From Micromonospora rosaria (GTDB taxonomy: Bacteria > Actinomycetota > Actinomycetes > Mycobacteriales > Micromonosporaceae), in assembly GCF_001567585.1 (NCBI RefSeq), contig NZ_LRQV01000061.1, positions 1-37,143 of the forward strand: a stretch of 37,143 nucleotides of DNA. The letters run 5' to 3'. Positions 30,563-37,143 of the stretch are shown in pieces. Under the pieces are notes generated by a model. The model was not told the DNA's origin, did no database searches, and worked only from the letters and a program-made list of their open reading frames with translations. A program made the position numbers and the translations under genes. Positions within the stretch are counted from its first letter, which is position 1. Each line of letters opens with the position of its first letter.

Positions 30563-31861
30563 ATGTTTCGACGTAGATTGGCCGGCGTGCTCGCCGCCGG
30601 CGTGGCCGCCGCCACGGTGCTGGCCGGGTGCGGCGGTGACGGTGCCGGTTCGGACGGCCCGGTCACCCTCAAGGTGCTCACCTGGGAGCCGGGTGGCACC
30701 GAGTACTGGCAGGCGGTGAAGACCACCTTCGAGGCCAGCCACCCGGACATCAAGCTGGACATGCAGGCGGTCCCCTTCGACAAGTACCCCGAGGTGCAGG
30801 GGCCGTACATCACCTCGCAGTCCGGGCCGGACGTGATGGCCAACAACGCGGGGCTGGAGCTGTTCGACCGGCGGGGCGCGTACGTGCCGCTGGGCGAGAA
30901 GGCCGCCGAGATCAACAAGGACCTGGTCACCTACAGCGGGGCGTGCGAGGGCTTCGACACGAGCAAGGAGTGCTACGGCGTCCCCTTCTCGTATCAGGGC
31001 AACGTCCTCTACTACAACAAGGACGTGCTGACCGCCGCCGGGCTCGACCCGGAGAAGCCGCCGGCCACCTGGGACGAGTTCGGGGCGGCCTGCGACGCGG
31101 TGACCAAGTCCGGCAAGACCTGCCTGGCGCTGGGCCTGTCCGGCACCTTCCCGGCGTACTGGGACTTCCCGGAGATCGCCCGTAACTACCTGACCGAGGA
31201 CGACATCCGGGGGCTGCTCGCCGGCACCCTGTCCTGGACGGACCCGAAGCTGGTCCAGACGCTGGAGAAGCTGGCCGAGATCACCACCAAGGGCTGGACC
31301 AACAAGAACGCGCCGTCGATCACCATGCTGCCCGACGGCGCGGACATCTTCCAGCGCGGTGATGCCGCCTTCGCCGGCACCATCATCTCCGACGCGGTGA
31401 ACTGGGACGCGTTCGGCAAGGCGCTCGGCGACGACAAGCTCGGCGTCACCCGGTGGCCGGCGATCAACCCGTCCGCCCCGCTGGCGCAGAAGTTCTCCGG
31501 CATCGAGGGCGCCGTCTACGGCGTGACCAAGTGGAGCGAGAAGAAGGAGGCCGGGCTGGAGTTCATCACCTGGCTGGCCGGCAAGGAGAACGGCGAGCTG
31601 TGGGTGAAGCACGCCAAGGGGCAGCCGCTGAACACGACCGTGGACCCGTCGCTGCTGCCGTCGTCGCCGGCCTTCAAGAAGATCCAGGAACTGGTCGCCG
31701 ACCCCACCCTGCACGCCGGCGTGATGCTCTCCGGGCCGGAGGCCGACGCGCTGGCCCGTGGCTGGCAGCAGGTCACCCTCGGCCAGCTCACCGTCGACAA
31801 GTGGGCCGAGCAGATGCAGCAGGCGCTGGAGCGCAGCCCCACCAAGCAGCAGGGCCGCTAG
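30563..31861 (+). CDS. Sugar ABC transporter substrate-binding lipoprotein (CUT1 type)
   Basis: The 432-residue product has a signal with a lipobox LAGC (Cys23) and a family 1 extracellular binding fold (VLTWEPGGTEYWQAVKTTFE, SQSGPDVMANNAGLELFD, PFSYQGNVLYYNKDVLTAAG, TWDEFGAACDAV). ATG at 30563 has AGGAG about 10 bases upstream. It follows the oxidoreductase by 16 bases and is followed by a strong hairpin before the permeases. It differs clearly from the binding protein at 22558, so the two transporters serve different sugars. Confidence 0.93.
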   Translation: MFRRRLAGVLAAGVAAATVLAGCGGDGAGSDGPVTLKVLTWEPGGTEYWQAVKTTFEASHPDIKLDMQAVPFDKYPEVQGPYITSQSGPDVMANNAGLELFDRRGAYVPLGEKAAEINKDLVTYSGACEGFDTSKECYGVPFSYQGNVLYYNKDVLTAAGLDPEKPPATWDEFGAACDAVTKSGKTCLALGLSGTFPAYWDFPEIARNYLTEDDIRGLLAGTLSWTDPKLVQTLEKLAEITTKGWTNKNAPSITMLPDGADIFQRGDAAFAGTIISDAVNWDAFGKALGDDKLGVTRWPAINPSAPLAQKFSGIEGAVYGVTKWSEKKEAGLEFITWLAGKENGELWVKHAKGQPLNTTVDPSLLPSSPAFKKIQELVADPTLHAGVMLSGPEADALARGWQQVTLGQLTVDKWAEQMQQALERSPTKQQGR

Positions 31862-31866
31862 TCGCA

Positions 31867-31899
31867 CCGGGTGGGGTGGCGCCGTGCCGCCCCACCCGG
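31867..31899 (+). terminator. Intercistronic stem-loop after the binding-protein gene
   Basis: CCGGGTGGGG (31867-31876) pairs perfectly with CCCCACCCGG (31890-31899), with an inner GGC/GCC stem and the loop GCCGT. It lies 5 bases after the stop. As with urtA, it probably stabilises upstream mRNA or ends part of the transcripts, raising the ratio of binding protein to permease. Confidence 0.6.
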
Positions 31900-31922
31900 C
31901 CAGTCCGGGGGAGGACAACCCG

Positions 31923-32885
31923 ATGAGCATCTCCACCGCGCCGGCCAAGGGGCCGGCCGTCGCGACACCCCCATCCCCGCCGGGCCGCCGCGCCCGACGG
32001 CGGCCCGGGCACGCCCGGGAGTGGTGGTTCGGCGCCCTGCTGGTCCTGCCGGCGGTGGCCCTGGCGGTCACCTTCAAGGTGGTACCGCTGGTCCGGGGCG
32101 TCATCACGAGCTTCGAATCCTCCAGCGGGTTCGGCGACAGCTCCTTCGCCGGGCTGGACAACTACACCCGGATGTTCGACGACCCGGTGGTCCTGGCCAG
32201 CTTCCGCAACGCCCTGCTGGTGGTCGCCACACTGCCGGTCTGGGTCGTGTTCCCGCTGGTCCTGGCGGTGCTGATCCACCAGCGGGCACCGGGCTGGAAG
32301 TTCTTCCGGGCCGTCTACTTCATCCCGTACACCATCGCGCCGATCGTGGTCGGCATCATGTTCCGGCAGATCCTCGCCCCGGACGGGCCGATCAACGCCG
32401 GACTGCGCGCGATCGGACTGGAGCCGTTGGCCATCGAGTGGCTCAACGGACAGAACAGCGCGCTCTTCTCGCTGGTCGCGGTCGCCCTGTGGAGCTTCTT
32501 CGGCCTGGGCGTGATGACCTACCTGGCCGGGCTGGCCACCATCCCCGACGAGGTGATGGAGGCCGCGTACCTGGACGGGGCCGGCTTCTGGCGGCGACTG
32601 TTCTCGGTGGTGGTGCCGATGCTGCGCCCCACCGTGGCGTACTGGAGCGTGCTCTGCGCCTCCGGTGTGCTGATCTGGCTCTTCCCGCTGATCTACGCGC
32701 TGACCCAGGGCGGCCCGGGCAACGCCACCATGCTCCCCGAGTACCTGGTCTTCCTCACCACCTTCCAGTTCCTCGACCGGGGCTACGGCTCGGCCATCGG
32801 TATCGCCCTGTTCGTCTTCGTCGCCGTGTTGTCGATCTTCAGCGTGCGGCACATGTTCACAGAGGGGACCCGTAAGCCGCGATGA
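31923..32885 (+). CDS. Sugar ABC transporter permease (MalF type)
   Basis: The 320-residue membrane protein has a basic, Pro-rich N-terminus (about 35 residues), six hydrophobic segments and an EAA loop (EVMEAAYLDGAGFWRRLFSV). The segment LTQGGPGNATMLPEYLVF is typical of CUT1 permeases. ATG at 31923 follows a GGGGGAGG ribosome site; longer upstream frames overlap the binding-protein gene. The stop overlaps the next start as ATGA. Confidence 0.92.
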   Translation: MSISTAPAKGPAVATPPSPPGRRARRRPGHAREWWFGALLVLPAVALAVTFKVVPLVRGVITSFESSSGFGDSSFAGLDNYTRMFDDPVVLASFRNALLVVATLPVWVVFPLVLAVLIHQRAPGWKFFRAVYFIPYTIAPIVVGIMFRQILAPDGPINAGLRAIGLEPLAIEWLNGQNSALFSLVAVALWSFFGLGVMTYLAGLATIPDEVMEAAYLDGAGFWRRLFSVVVPMLRPTVAYWSVLCASGVLIWLFPLIYALTQGGPGNATMLPEYLVFLTTFQFLDRGYGSAIGIALFVFVAVLSIFSVRHMFTEGTRKPR

Positions 32886-33718
32886 ACCGGCGACACTCCG
32901 CCCAGATCGGGCGCTACCTGTTGATCTTCGCTCTGGCGGTGGTCGCGGTGGCGGCGCTGTACCCGCTGCTGTTCACCGTGGTCAGCTCGCTGAAGACGCA
33001 GACCGGGTTCGCCCGGGACCCGCTGGGCCTGCCCACCAGTGGCATCACCTTCGACAACTACGTCGAGGCGTTCAAGCGGATGGACATGCCCCGGCTGCTG
33101 CTCAACTCGATCATCACCACGGTCGCCGGGCTGGTGCTGTCGGTGGTGGCCGCGATGCTGGTCGCGTACACCGTGACCAAGCTGCGGTTCCGCGGCGGCA
33201 AGCTGGTCTTCCTGCTGATCATCGTCACCCTGACCATCCCCAGCCAGGCGATCATCTACCCGCTGTACCAGACCGTGCTGGACCTGGGCATGTCCGGGGA
33301 GTACCAGGGGCTGATCCTGGCGTACGCCGCGTTCGGGCTGCCGCTGGGCACGTACCAGCTCGCCGGGTACTTCCAGCAGGTGCCCGACGAACTGATCGAG
33401 GCGGCCCGGGTCGACGGGGCCGGACACTTCACCATCCTGTTCCGGCTGCTCGCCCCGATCGCCACCCCGGCACTGGCGGCGCTGGCCATCTTCAACTTCG
33501 TCTGGATGTGGAACGACCTGCTGCTCCCGCTGGTCATCATGGGCGGCTCGGACTCCAAGACGCTGATGGTCGGGGTCTCCATGCTCAGCGGACAGTACGA
33601 CGTGTCGGTGCCGCTGGTCAGCGCCGGCCTGATCGTCGCCCTGCTCCCGGTGCTCATCATCTACCTGGTGTTCCAGCGGCAACTCGTCTCCGGCGCGCTG
33701 GCCGGCTCCGGCAAGTGA
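32882..33718 (+). CDS. Sugar ABC transporter permease (MalG type)
   Basis: The 278-residue membrane protein has six hydrophobic segments and the EAA loop ELIEAARVDGAGHFTILFRL. ATG at 32882 overlaps the preceding stop, and its own stop overlaps the mutarotase start as GTGA. No ATPase gene is nearby, so a shared ATPase is expected. Confidence 0.93.
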   Translation: MNRRHSAQIGRYLLIFALAVVAVAALYPLLFTVVSSLKTQTGFARDPLGLPTSGITFDNYVEAFKRMDMPRLLLNSIITTVAGLVLSVVAAMLVAYTVTKLRFRGGKLVFLLIIVTLTIPSQAIIYPLYQTVLDLGMSGEYQGLILAYAAFGLPLGTYQLAGYFQQVPDELIEAARVDGAGHFTILFRLLAPIATPALAALAIFNFVWMWNDLLLPLVIMGGSDSKTLMVGVSMLSGQYDVSVPLVSAGLIVALLPVLIIYLVFQRQLVSGALAGSGK

Positions 33719-34128
33719 ACGGCGGCTCCCGGCTGCCCGCCCCCGACCCCGGCACCGGGTCGGGGGCGGGCCGCGTCACCCCGCCGACCGGGCCGGGGGA
33801 GCAGGTCTGTCACCTGTACCGGCTGCGCCCCGGGGCGGAGGCCGAGTACGAACGCCGGCACGCCGACCTCTGGCCGGAGATGGCCGCCCTGCTCGACACG
33901 GCGGGCGTGTACGACTACCACATCTACCGGCACGGCCTGCTGCTGATCTGCGTGCTGCGGACCCGGTGGGGCTTCAACCACGCCCGCCGGGTCACCGGCG
34001 CGTCCGAGGTGCAGGCCCGCTGGACGGCGTCGCTGGCGCACCTGTTCGCCGAGATCGCCGACGCCGACGGGGAGCCACTGTGGGGGTACCCGGTCTTCCA
34101 CCACCCCGGCCGCCCGCCGGCCCCCTGA
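33715..34128 (+). CDS. L-rhamnose mutarotase-like protein
   Basis: The product of 137 residues matches the PF05336 rhamnose mutarotase family, with the catalytic-type block EYERRHADLWPEM (H49, W53, P54, E55) and DYHIYRHGLLLICVL. Mutarotases speed the interconversion of alpha and beta anomers of L-rhamnose or related sugars. The GTG at 33715 is coupled to the permease stop (GTGA) and gives about 30 extra Pro/Gly-rich residues before the domain, compared with the roughly 104-residue E. coli RhaM. No in-frame ATG or GTG lies closer to the domain. Its presence suggests an L-deoxysugar substrate for the operon. Confidence 0.85.
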   Translation: MNGGSRLPAPDPGTGSGAGRVTPPTGPGEQVCHLYRLRPGAEAEYERRHADLWPEMAALLDTAGVYDYHIYRHGLLLICVLRTRWGFNHARRVTGASEVQARWTASLAHLFAEIADADGEPLWGYPVFHHPGRPPAP

Positions 34129-34143
34129 TCCGGCCCGGTACGC

Positions 34144-34180
34144 CCCCGGGGCCCGACGGAAAGTCCGCCGGGCCCCGGGG
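34144..34180. terminator. Strong hairpin ending the sugar operon
   Basis: CCCCGGGGCCCG (34144-34155) pairs with CGGGCCCCGGGG (34169-34180), and CGGA/TCCG continue the stem across one mismatch, leaving a 3-base loop. It lies 16 bases past the mutarotase stop. Confidence 0.7.
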
Positions 34181-34192
34181 TGCCGGTGTGAA

Positions 34193-34235
34193 GAAGGGGC
34201 CCCTGCTCTACCGGAAGCGTTAACAGGGGCCCTTC
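34193..34235. terminator. Second hairpin, probably a bidirectional terminator and dispersed repeat
   Basis: GAAGGGGCCCCTG (34193-34205) pairs, with one bulged G, with CAGGGGCCCTTC (34224-34235) around an 18-base loop that contains GTTAA. It ends one base before the stop of the minus-strand racemase-like gene, followed on the plus strand by CTT. From memory, hairpins of this GGGGCCCCT...GTTAACAGGGGCCC type recur at gene ends in Micromonosporaceae. That recollection was not checked. Confidence 0.6.
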
Positions 34236-34236
34236 C

Positions 34237-35367
34237 TTACACGGCGTAGGCGACGGAGCCGTCGGCGCGGTACGGGATGCGGGTGAGCGGGCGGCCGGTC
34301 AGGTCGAGCGGGGTCTCGTCGGTGAGGTCGAGGGTGACGCCGAGTCCCGGCTCGGTGGGGACCGGCAGGTAGCCACCCTCGCGGCGGACGCAGGCGCGGG
34401 CCGGGCCGTCGGCGAGGGCGTCGTCGAGGGGGGAGTACTCCTGGGTCACGAAGTTCGGGATCGCGGTGTCCAGGTGCACCGAGGCCATGGTGAGCAGCGG
34501 GCCGAGGCAGTTGTGGCTGACTACGGCGGCGTGGTACGACTCGGCCAGCGCGGCGATCTTGCGGGCGTGGCTGATCCCGCCGGCCAGGCCGAGGTCGGGG
34601 CGCACGTACTGGGCGCCGCCCTGGGCCAGCAGCTCCTTGAACTCCCAGATGGTGTGCAGCCGTTCGCCGTTGGCCATCGGCACTCCCAGCGCCCGGCGGG
34701 TGACGGCGGCCTGGCTGCTCACGCTGTCGATCTGGATCGGGTCCTCCACCAGCAGCGGCAGCAGCCGGCCGACCGCCGGCACGACCGCCTCGGCCTGCAA
34801 CGGGGTGAGCTTGCGGTGCAGCTCGATGAGCAGGTCGACGTCCGGGCCGACGGCGTCGCGCACGGCGGCGGTGGTGGCCTCGGTCTCGGTGACCAGCCGG
34901 GCCAGCGACAGGTCGCCGTAGTTCGCCGGCAGCGGGTCGAACTTCACCGCGGTGAACCCGTCGGCGACCGCCGCGGCGGCCTGCGCGGCCAGGGCCTCGG
35001 CGCCGGTGCCGGGCAGCAGCAGGTGCAGCCGGATCCGGTCGCGGACCCGGCCGCCGAGCAGTTGCCAGACCGGCACCTCCAGGCGCTTGCCGAGCAGGTC
35101 CCACAGGGCCAGGTCGATCGCGGAGACGGCGGCGGTGAGCACCGAGCCCCGGAACGGGCCCATCCGGTACAGGTGGTGCCAGTGGTGCTCGATCCGGTCC
35201 GGGTCGGCGCCGAGCAGGTACGGGCGGAAGGTCTCCACCACCGCGTGCACCGCGCCCGGGTAGCCCCAGCAGGCGGACTGGCCGACCCCGACCAGCCCGG
35301 CCGAGGTGTGGACCTGGACGAAGTGCGCGTCGCCCCGCACCACCGACTCGACGGCGGTGATCTCCAT
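34237..35367 (-). CDS. Enolase-superfamily (mandelate racemase/muconate lactonizing) acid-sugar dehydratase-like protein
   Basis: The 376-residue protein has an N-terminal capping domain and a barrel with expected residues: K142 (AVKFDPL), metal ligands E182 (LLIELHRKL), E208 (LVEDP) and E235 (ANGERL), and a general-base-like H285 (VSHNCLGP). The E182-x-H184 pattern and the GER...PDLGLAGGISHARKIA block are closest to galactonate- or related sugar-acid dehydratases, though Glu replaces the usual first Asp. These enzymes remove water from aldonic acids to give 2-keto-3-deoxy acids. ATG at 35367 has GGGGG upstream. It is convergent with the mutarotase operon and divergent from the E1 genes. Confidence 0.87.
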   Translation of the reverse strand: MEITAVESVVRGDAHFVQVHTSAGLVGVGQSACWGYPGAVHAVVETFRPYLLGADPDRIEHHWHHLYRMGPFRGSVLTAAVSAIDLALWDLLGKRLEVPVWQLLGGRVRDRIRLHLLLPGTGAEALAAQAAAAVADGFTAVKFDPLPANYGDLSLARLVTETEATTAAVRDAVGPDVDLLIELHRKLTPLQAEAVVPAVGRLLPLLVEDPIQIDSVSSQAAVTRRALGVPMANGERLHTIWEFKELLAQGGAQYVRPDLGLAGGISHARKIAALAESYHAAVVSHNCLGPLLTMASVHLDTAIPNFVTQEYSPLDDALADGPARACVRREGGYLPVPTEPGLGVTLDLTDETPLDLTGRPLTRIPYRADGSVAYAV

Positions 35368-35374
35368 GCTGCCC

Positions 35375-35394
35375 CCAAATTAGAGACCAATAAC
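35375..35394 (-). promoter_or_regulatory. Motif resembling the 28.3-kb operator, upstream of the dehydratase-like gene
   Basis: On the minus strand this reads GTTATTGGTCTCTAATTTGG, similar to GTTCTTGTCTCAATTAGG at 28284-28301. It lies 8 bases upstream of the dehydratase-like start codon, where a -10 or operator would be. The surrounding stretch is A+T-rich for this genome. Confidence 0.35.
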
Positions 35395-35418
35395 GGCCAC
35401 AAACTTGCCTCTGCACTC

Positions 35419-35448
35419 TTCCATAGCATGATGTCCCTGGTCTAGGCT
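35419..35448 (+). promoter_or_regulatory. Possible promoter of the E1 genes
   Basis: TAGGCT (35443-35448) is a good -10 and resembles the TAGGTT of the 28.3-kb promoter. The -35 (TTCCAT, 35419-35424, 18-base spacer) is weak, which is compatible with an activator. Confidence 0.35.
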
Positions 35449-35458
35449 CCAATCCGAA
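35447..35458 (-). promoter_or_regulatory. Motif resembling the second part of the 28.3-kb operator
   Basis: On the minus strand this reads TTCGGATTGGAG, matching TCCGGATTGCAG (28302-28313) at 10 of 12 positions. It overlaps the probable -10 and start of the E1 promoter. Confidence 0.35.
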
Positions 35459-35497
35459 CGAGCCGGAATAGGGCTCTAAATCTTCACTGGGGGTGTG

Positions 35498-36433
35498 ATG
35501 GGTCTGCCGGACGACTACCGGGCGATGGCCCGGATCCGCCGGTTCGAGGAGCGGCTGGCCGCCCTCAAGGACGACGGCGAGATCCCGGGCTCGATCCACC
35601 TGTGCAACGGTCAGGAGGCGATCCCGGTCGGTGCCGCCCGCGCGCTGCGCGACGGCGACCACGTCACCGCGACCTACCGCGGCCACGGCTGGGCGCTGGC
35701 CCGGGGCGTGGACATGGCCGGACTGTTCGCCGAGATGATGGGGCGCGACTCGGCCGTCAACGGCGGCCGGGCCGCCTCGCCGTACCTGTCCGACCCGGGC
35801 CGCTGGTTTGTCGGGGAGAACTCGATCGTCGGCGCCGGGGTGCCGATCGCCACCGGGGCGGCGCTCACCGCCCAGCGCACCGGCAGCGGCGCGGTCTCCG
35901 TGGTCAGCATCGGTGACGGCGCGATGAACCAGGGCAACGTGCACGAGGCGATCAACCTCGCCGCCGTGCTCGACCTGCCGCTGGTCCTGGTCGTGGAGAA
36001 CAACGTCTACTCGGAGATGTCCCGGATCGAGGACATGGTCCGCGTCCGGCAGCTCGCCGAGCGGGCCGCCGGGTACGGCGTCCCCGGCCGGGTGGTCGAC
36101 GGCAACGACCCCGACGCGGTCGCCGAGGCGCTCACCGAGGCGGTCACCCGGGCCCGGGAGGGCTCCGGCCCGTCCATCGTGGAGGCGATGACCGAGCGCC
36201 TGGTCGGCCACTACAGCGGGGACGTGCAGCACTACCGGCCGGCCGGTGAGATCGCCGCCGCCCGCGAGCGGGAGCCGCTGGCCCGTATCCGTCAGGCCGC
36301 CGACGCCGAGCTGACCGCCCGGCTCGACGCCATCGACGCCGAGGTGGCCGCCGAGGTGGAGGCCGCCGTCACCGCCGCCCGCGAGGTGCCGTACCCGGAC
36401 CCGGCGACCGCCAAGGAGCACGTCTATGTCTGA
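35498..36433 (+). CDS. TPP-dependent 2-oxoacid dehydrogenase E1 component, alpha subunit
   Basis: The 311-residue protein is an E1 alpha of the pyruvate/acetoin/branched-chain type. It has RRFEERL at the start, PGSIHLCNGQEAIPVG, TYRGHGWALARG, and the thiamine pyrophosphate motif from GDGAMNQG (residues 139-146) to ENN (167-169). E1 decarboxylates a 2-oxo acid and passes the acyl group to a lipoyl E2. ATG at 35498 is used; GTG 35495 is adjacent. The stop overlaps the E1 beta start by 8 bases. It lies beside a sugar-acid dehydratase-like gene, so its substrate may be a 2-oxo acid from that route or acetoin/pyruvate. Confidence 0.9.
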   Translation: MGLPDDYRAMARIRRFEERLAALKDDGEIPGSIHLCNGQEAIPVGAARALRDGDHVTATYRGHGWALARGVDMAGLFAEMMGRDSAVNGGRAASPYLSDPGRWFVGENSIVGAGVPIATGAALTAQRTGSGAVSVVSIGDGAMNQGNVHEAINLAAVLDLPLVLVVENNVYSEMSRIEDMVRVRQLAERAAGYGVPGRVVDGNDPDAVAEALTEAVTRAREGSGPSIVEAMTERLVGHYSGDVQHYRPAGEIAAAREREPLARIRQAADAELTARLDAIDAEVAAEVEAAVTAAREVPYPDPATAKEHVYV

Positions 36434-37143
36434 GTCGCTGCGCTACATCCAGGCCGTCAACGCGGCGCTGACCTGGGCGCTGGACAGCCGGAGCGACACC
36501 GTCTACTTCGGTGAGGACGTGGCCCTGCCCGGCGGGCCGTTCGGCGCCACGAAGGGGCTGCACAAGCGGTTCGGCTCGGACCGCATCTTCGACACCCCGA
36601 TCTCCGAGACCGGCTTCCTCGGCATGGCGCTCGGCGCGGCGATGACCGGCCTGCGCCCGCTCGCCGAGATCATGTACGCCGACTTCACCTTCGTGGCGAT
36701 GGACCAGCTCGTCAACCAGATCGCCACCATCCACTACTCCAGCGCCGGCCGGTGGAAGGCCCCGCTGGTGATCCGGATGCAGCAGGGGTACTCGCCGGGC
36801 GCCTGCGCCCAGCACTCCCACTCGATCGAGGCGTACCTCGCGCACACCCCGGGGCTGCGGGTGGCGTTGCCGGCCACCCCGGACGACGCGTACCAGATGC
36901 TGCGCACCGCCGTGACCAGCGACGACCCGGTGGTGGTCGCGGAGGCCCGGATGCTCTACCCGACCCGTGGCCCGGTGCGTACCGACGCGGAGGTGGAGCC
37001 CGTCGGCGGGGCCCGGGTGGTCCGCGAGGGCACCGACGCGACCGTGGTGGCCTGGTCCCGGATGGTCCCGGCGGCCCTGGCCGCCGCCGACCAGCTCGCC
37101 GCCGAGGGCATCGAGACCGAGGTGGTCGACCTGCGCTGGCTCA
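36426..37143 (+). CDS. TPP-dependent 2-oxoacid dehydrogenase E1 component, beta subunit (partial)
   Basis: The reading frame starts at ATG 36426, overlaps the end of E1 alpha and stays open to the window end (239 codons). Typical E1 beta blocks are visible: VYFGEDVALPGGPFGATKGL, RIFDTPISETGFLGMALGAA, ADFTFVAMDQLVNQIA, GACAQHSHSIEAYLAHTPGL and the transketolase C-domain start ATVVAWSRM. The remaining roughly 85-100 residues, and probably an E2 gene, lie beyond the window. It forms the heterotetramer with E1 alpha. Confidence 0.93.
   Translation, partial: MSESLRYIQAVNAALTWALDSRSDTVYFGEDVALPGGPFGATKGLHKRFGSDRIFDTPISETGFLGMALGAAMTGLRPLAEIMYADFTFVAMDQLVNQIATIHYSSAGRWKAPLVIRMQQGYSPGACAQHSHSIEAYLAHTPGLRVALPATPDDAYQMLRTAVTSDDPVVVAEARMLYPTRGPVRTDAEVEPVGGARVVREGTDATVVAWSRMVPAALAAADQLAAEGIETEVVDLRWL

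Overview
The window is about 37 kb of very GC-rich, densely packed DNA with many GTG starts, ATGA/GTGA stop-start overlaps, Tat and lipoprotein signals and a streptogrisin-type protease. This suggests a filamentous actinomycete. A Micromonosporaceae member (Micromonospora-like) is my best guess, from gene style and one hairpin repeat type; it is not proven.

Layout. (1) 24-6207, minus strand: a tightly coupled six-gene operon matching the uncharacterised STM4015-STM4014-STM4013-STM4012-STM4011 families. It holds two tandem leucine-rich-repeat-like STM4015 paralogues, an ATP-grasp-like protein, a sulfatase/alkaline-phosphatase-fold hydrolase, a HemN-like radical SAM protein and a second radical SAM protein with extra C-terminal cysteines. 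The operon looks like a biosynthetic or modification pathway whose product is, to my knowledge, unknown, and it is the strongest candidate here for an undescribed system. (2) 6642-11150, plus strand: a complete urease operon, ureABCFGD, without ureE. (3) 11247-12792: an exported class-A beta-lactamase-like serine hydrolase and a convergent MarR regulator. (4) 12885-19655: a signal-peptide-less UrtA/AmiC-like binding protein, then the urea ABC transporter urtABCDE, with a GlnR-like nitrogen box upstream of urtA and a 24-codon ORF wedged between urtC and urtD. Regions 2 and 4 together form a urea uptake and hydrolysis module for nitrogen supply.

(5) 19697-25686: a perfect hairpin that contains one of two matching operator-like sites, then a LacI regulator, a FAD-dependent oxidoreductase and a CUT1-type sugar ABC transporter (lipoprotein plus two permeases, no ATPase). 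(6) 25756-26663: a secreted streptogrisin-like protease and its terminator. (7) 26620-27368: a stretch without a convincing gene, holding an 8-unit minisatellite inside a 17-bp inverted repeat, plus a 19-bp tandem repeat. (8) 27369-37143: a catabolic locus. A PF04909-type amidohydrolase is divergent from an operon of M20D amidohydrolase, Gfo/Idh/MocA oxidoreductase, a second CUT1 transporter without ATPase and an L-rhamnose-mutarotase-like protein. Convergent to that operon is an enolase-superfamily dehydratase-like gene, and divergent from the latter are the E1 alpha and beta subunits of a TPP-dependent 2-oxoacid dehydrogenase. The beta gene runs off the window end. Mutarotase, dehydrogenase, lactonase-like hydrolase and acid-sugar dehydratase are the ingredients of a non-phosphorylative (deoxy)sugar oxidation route. 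The substrate is not determined by sequence, and similar promoter motifs suggest co-regulation of the parts.
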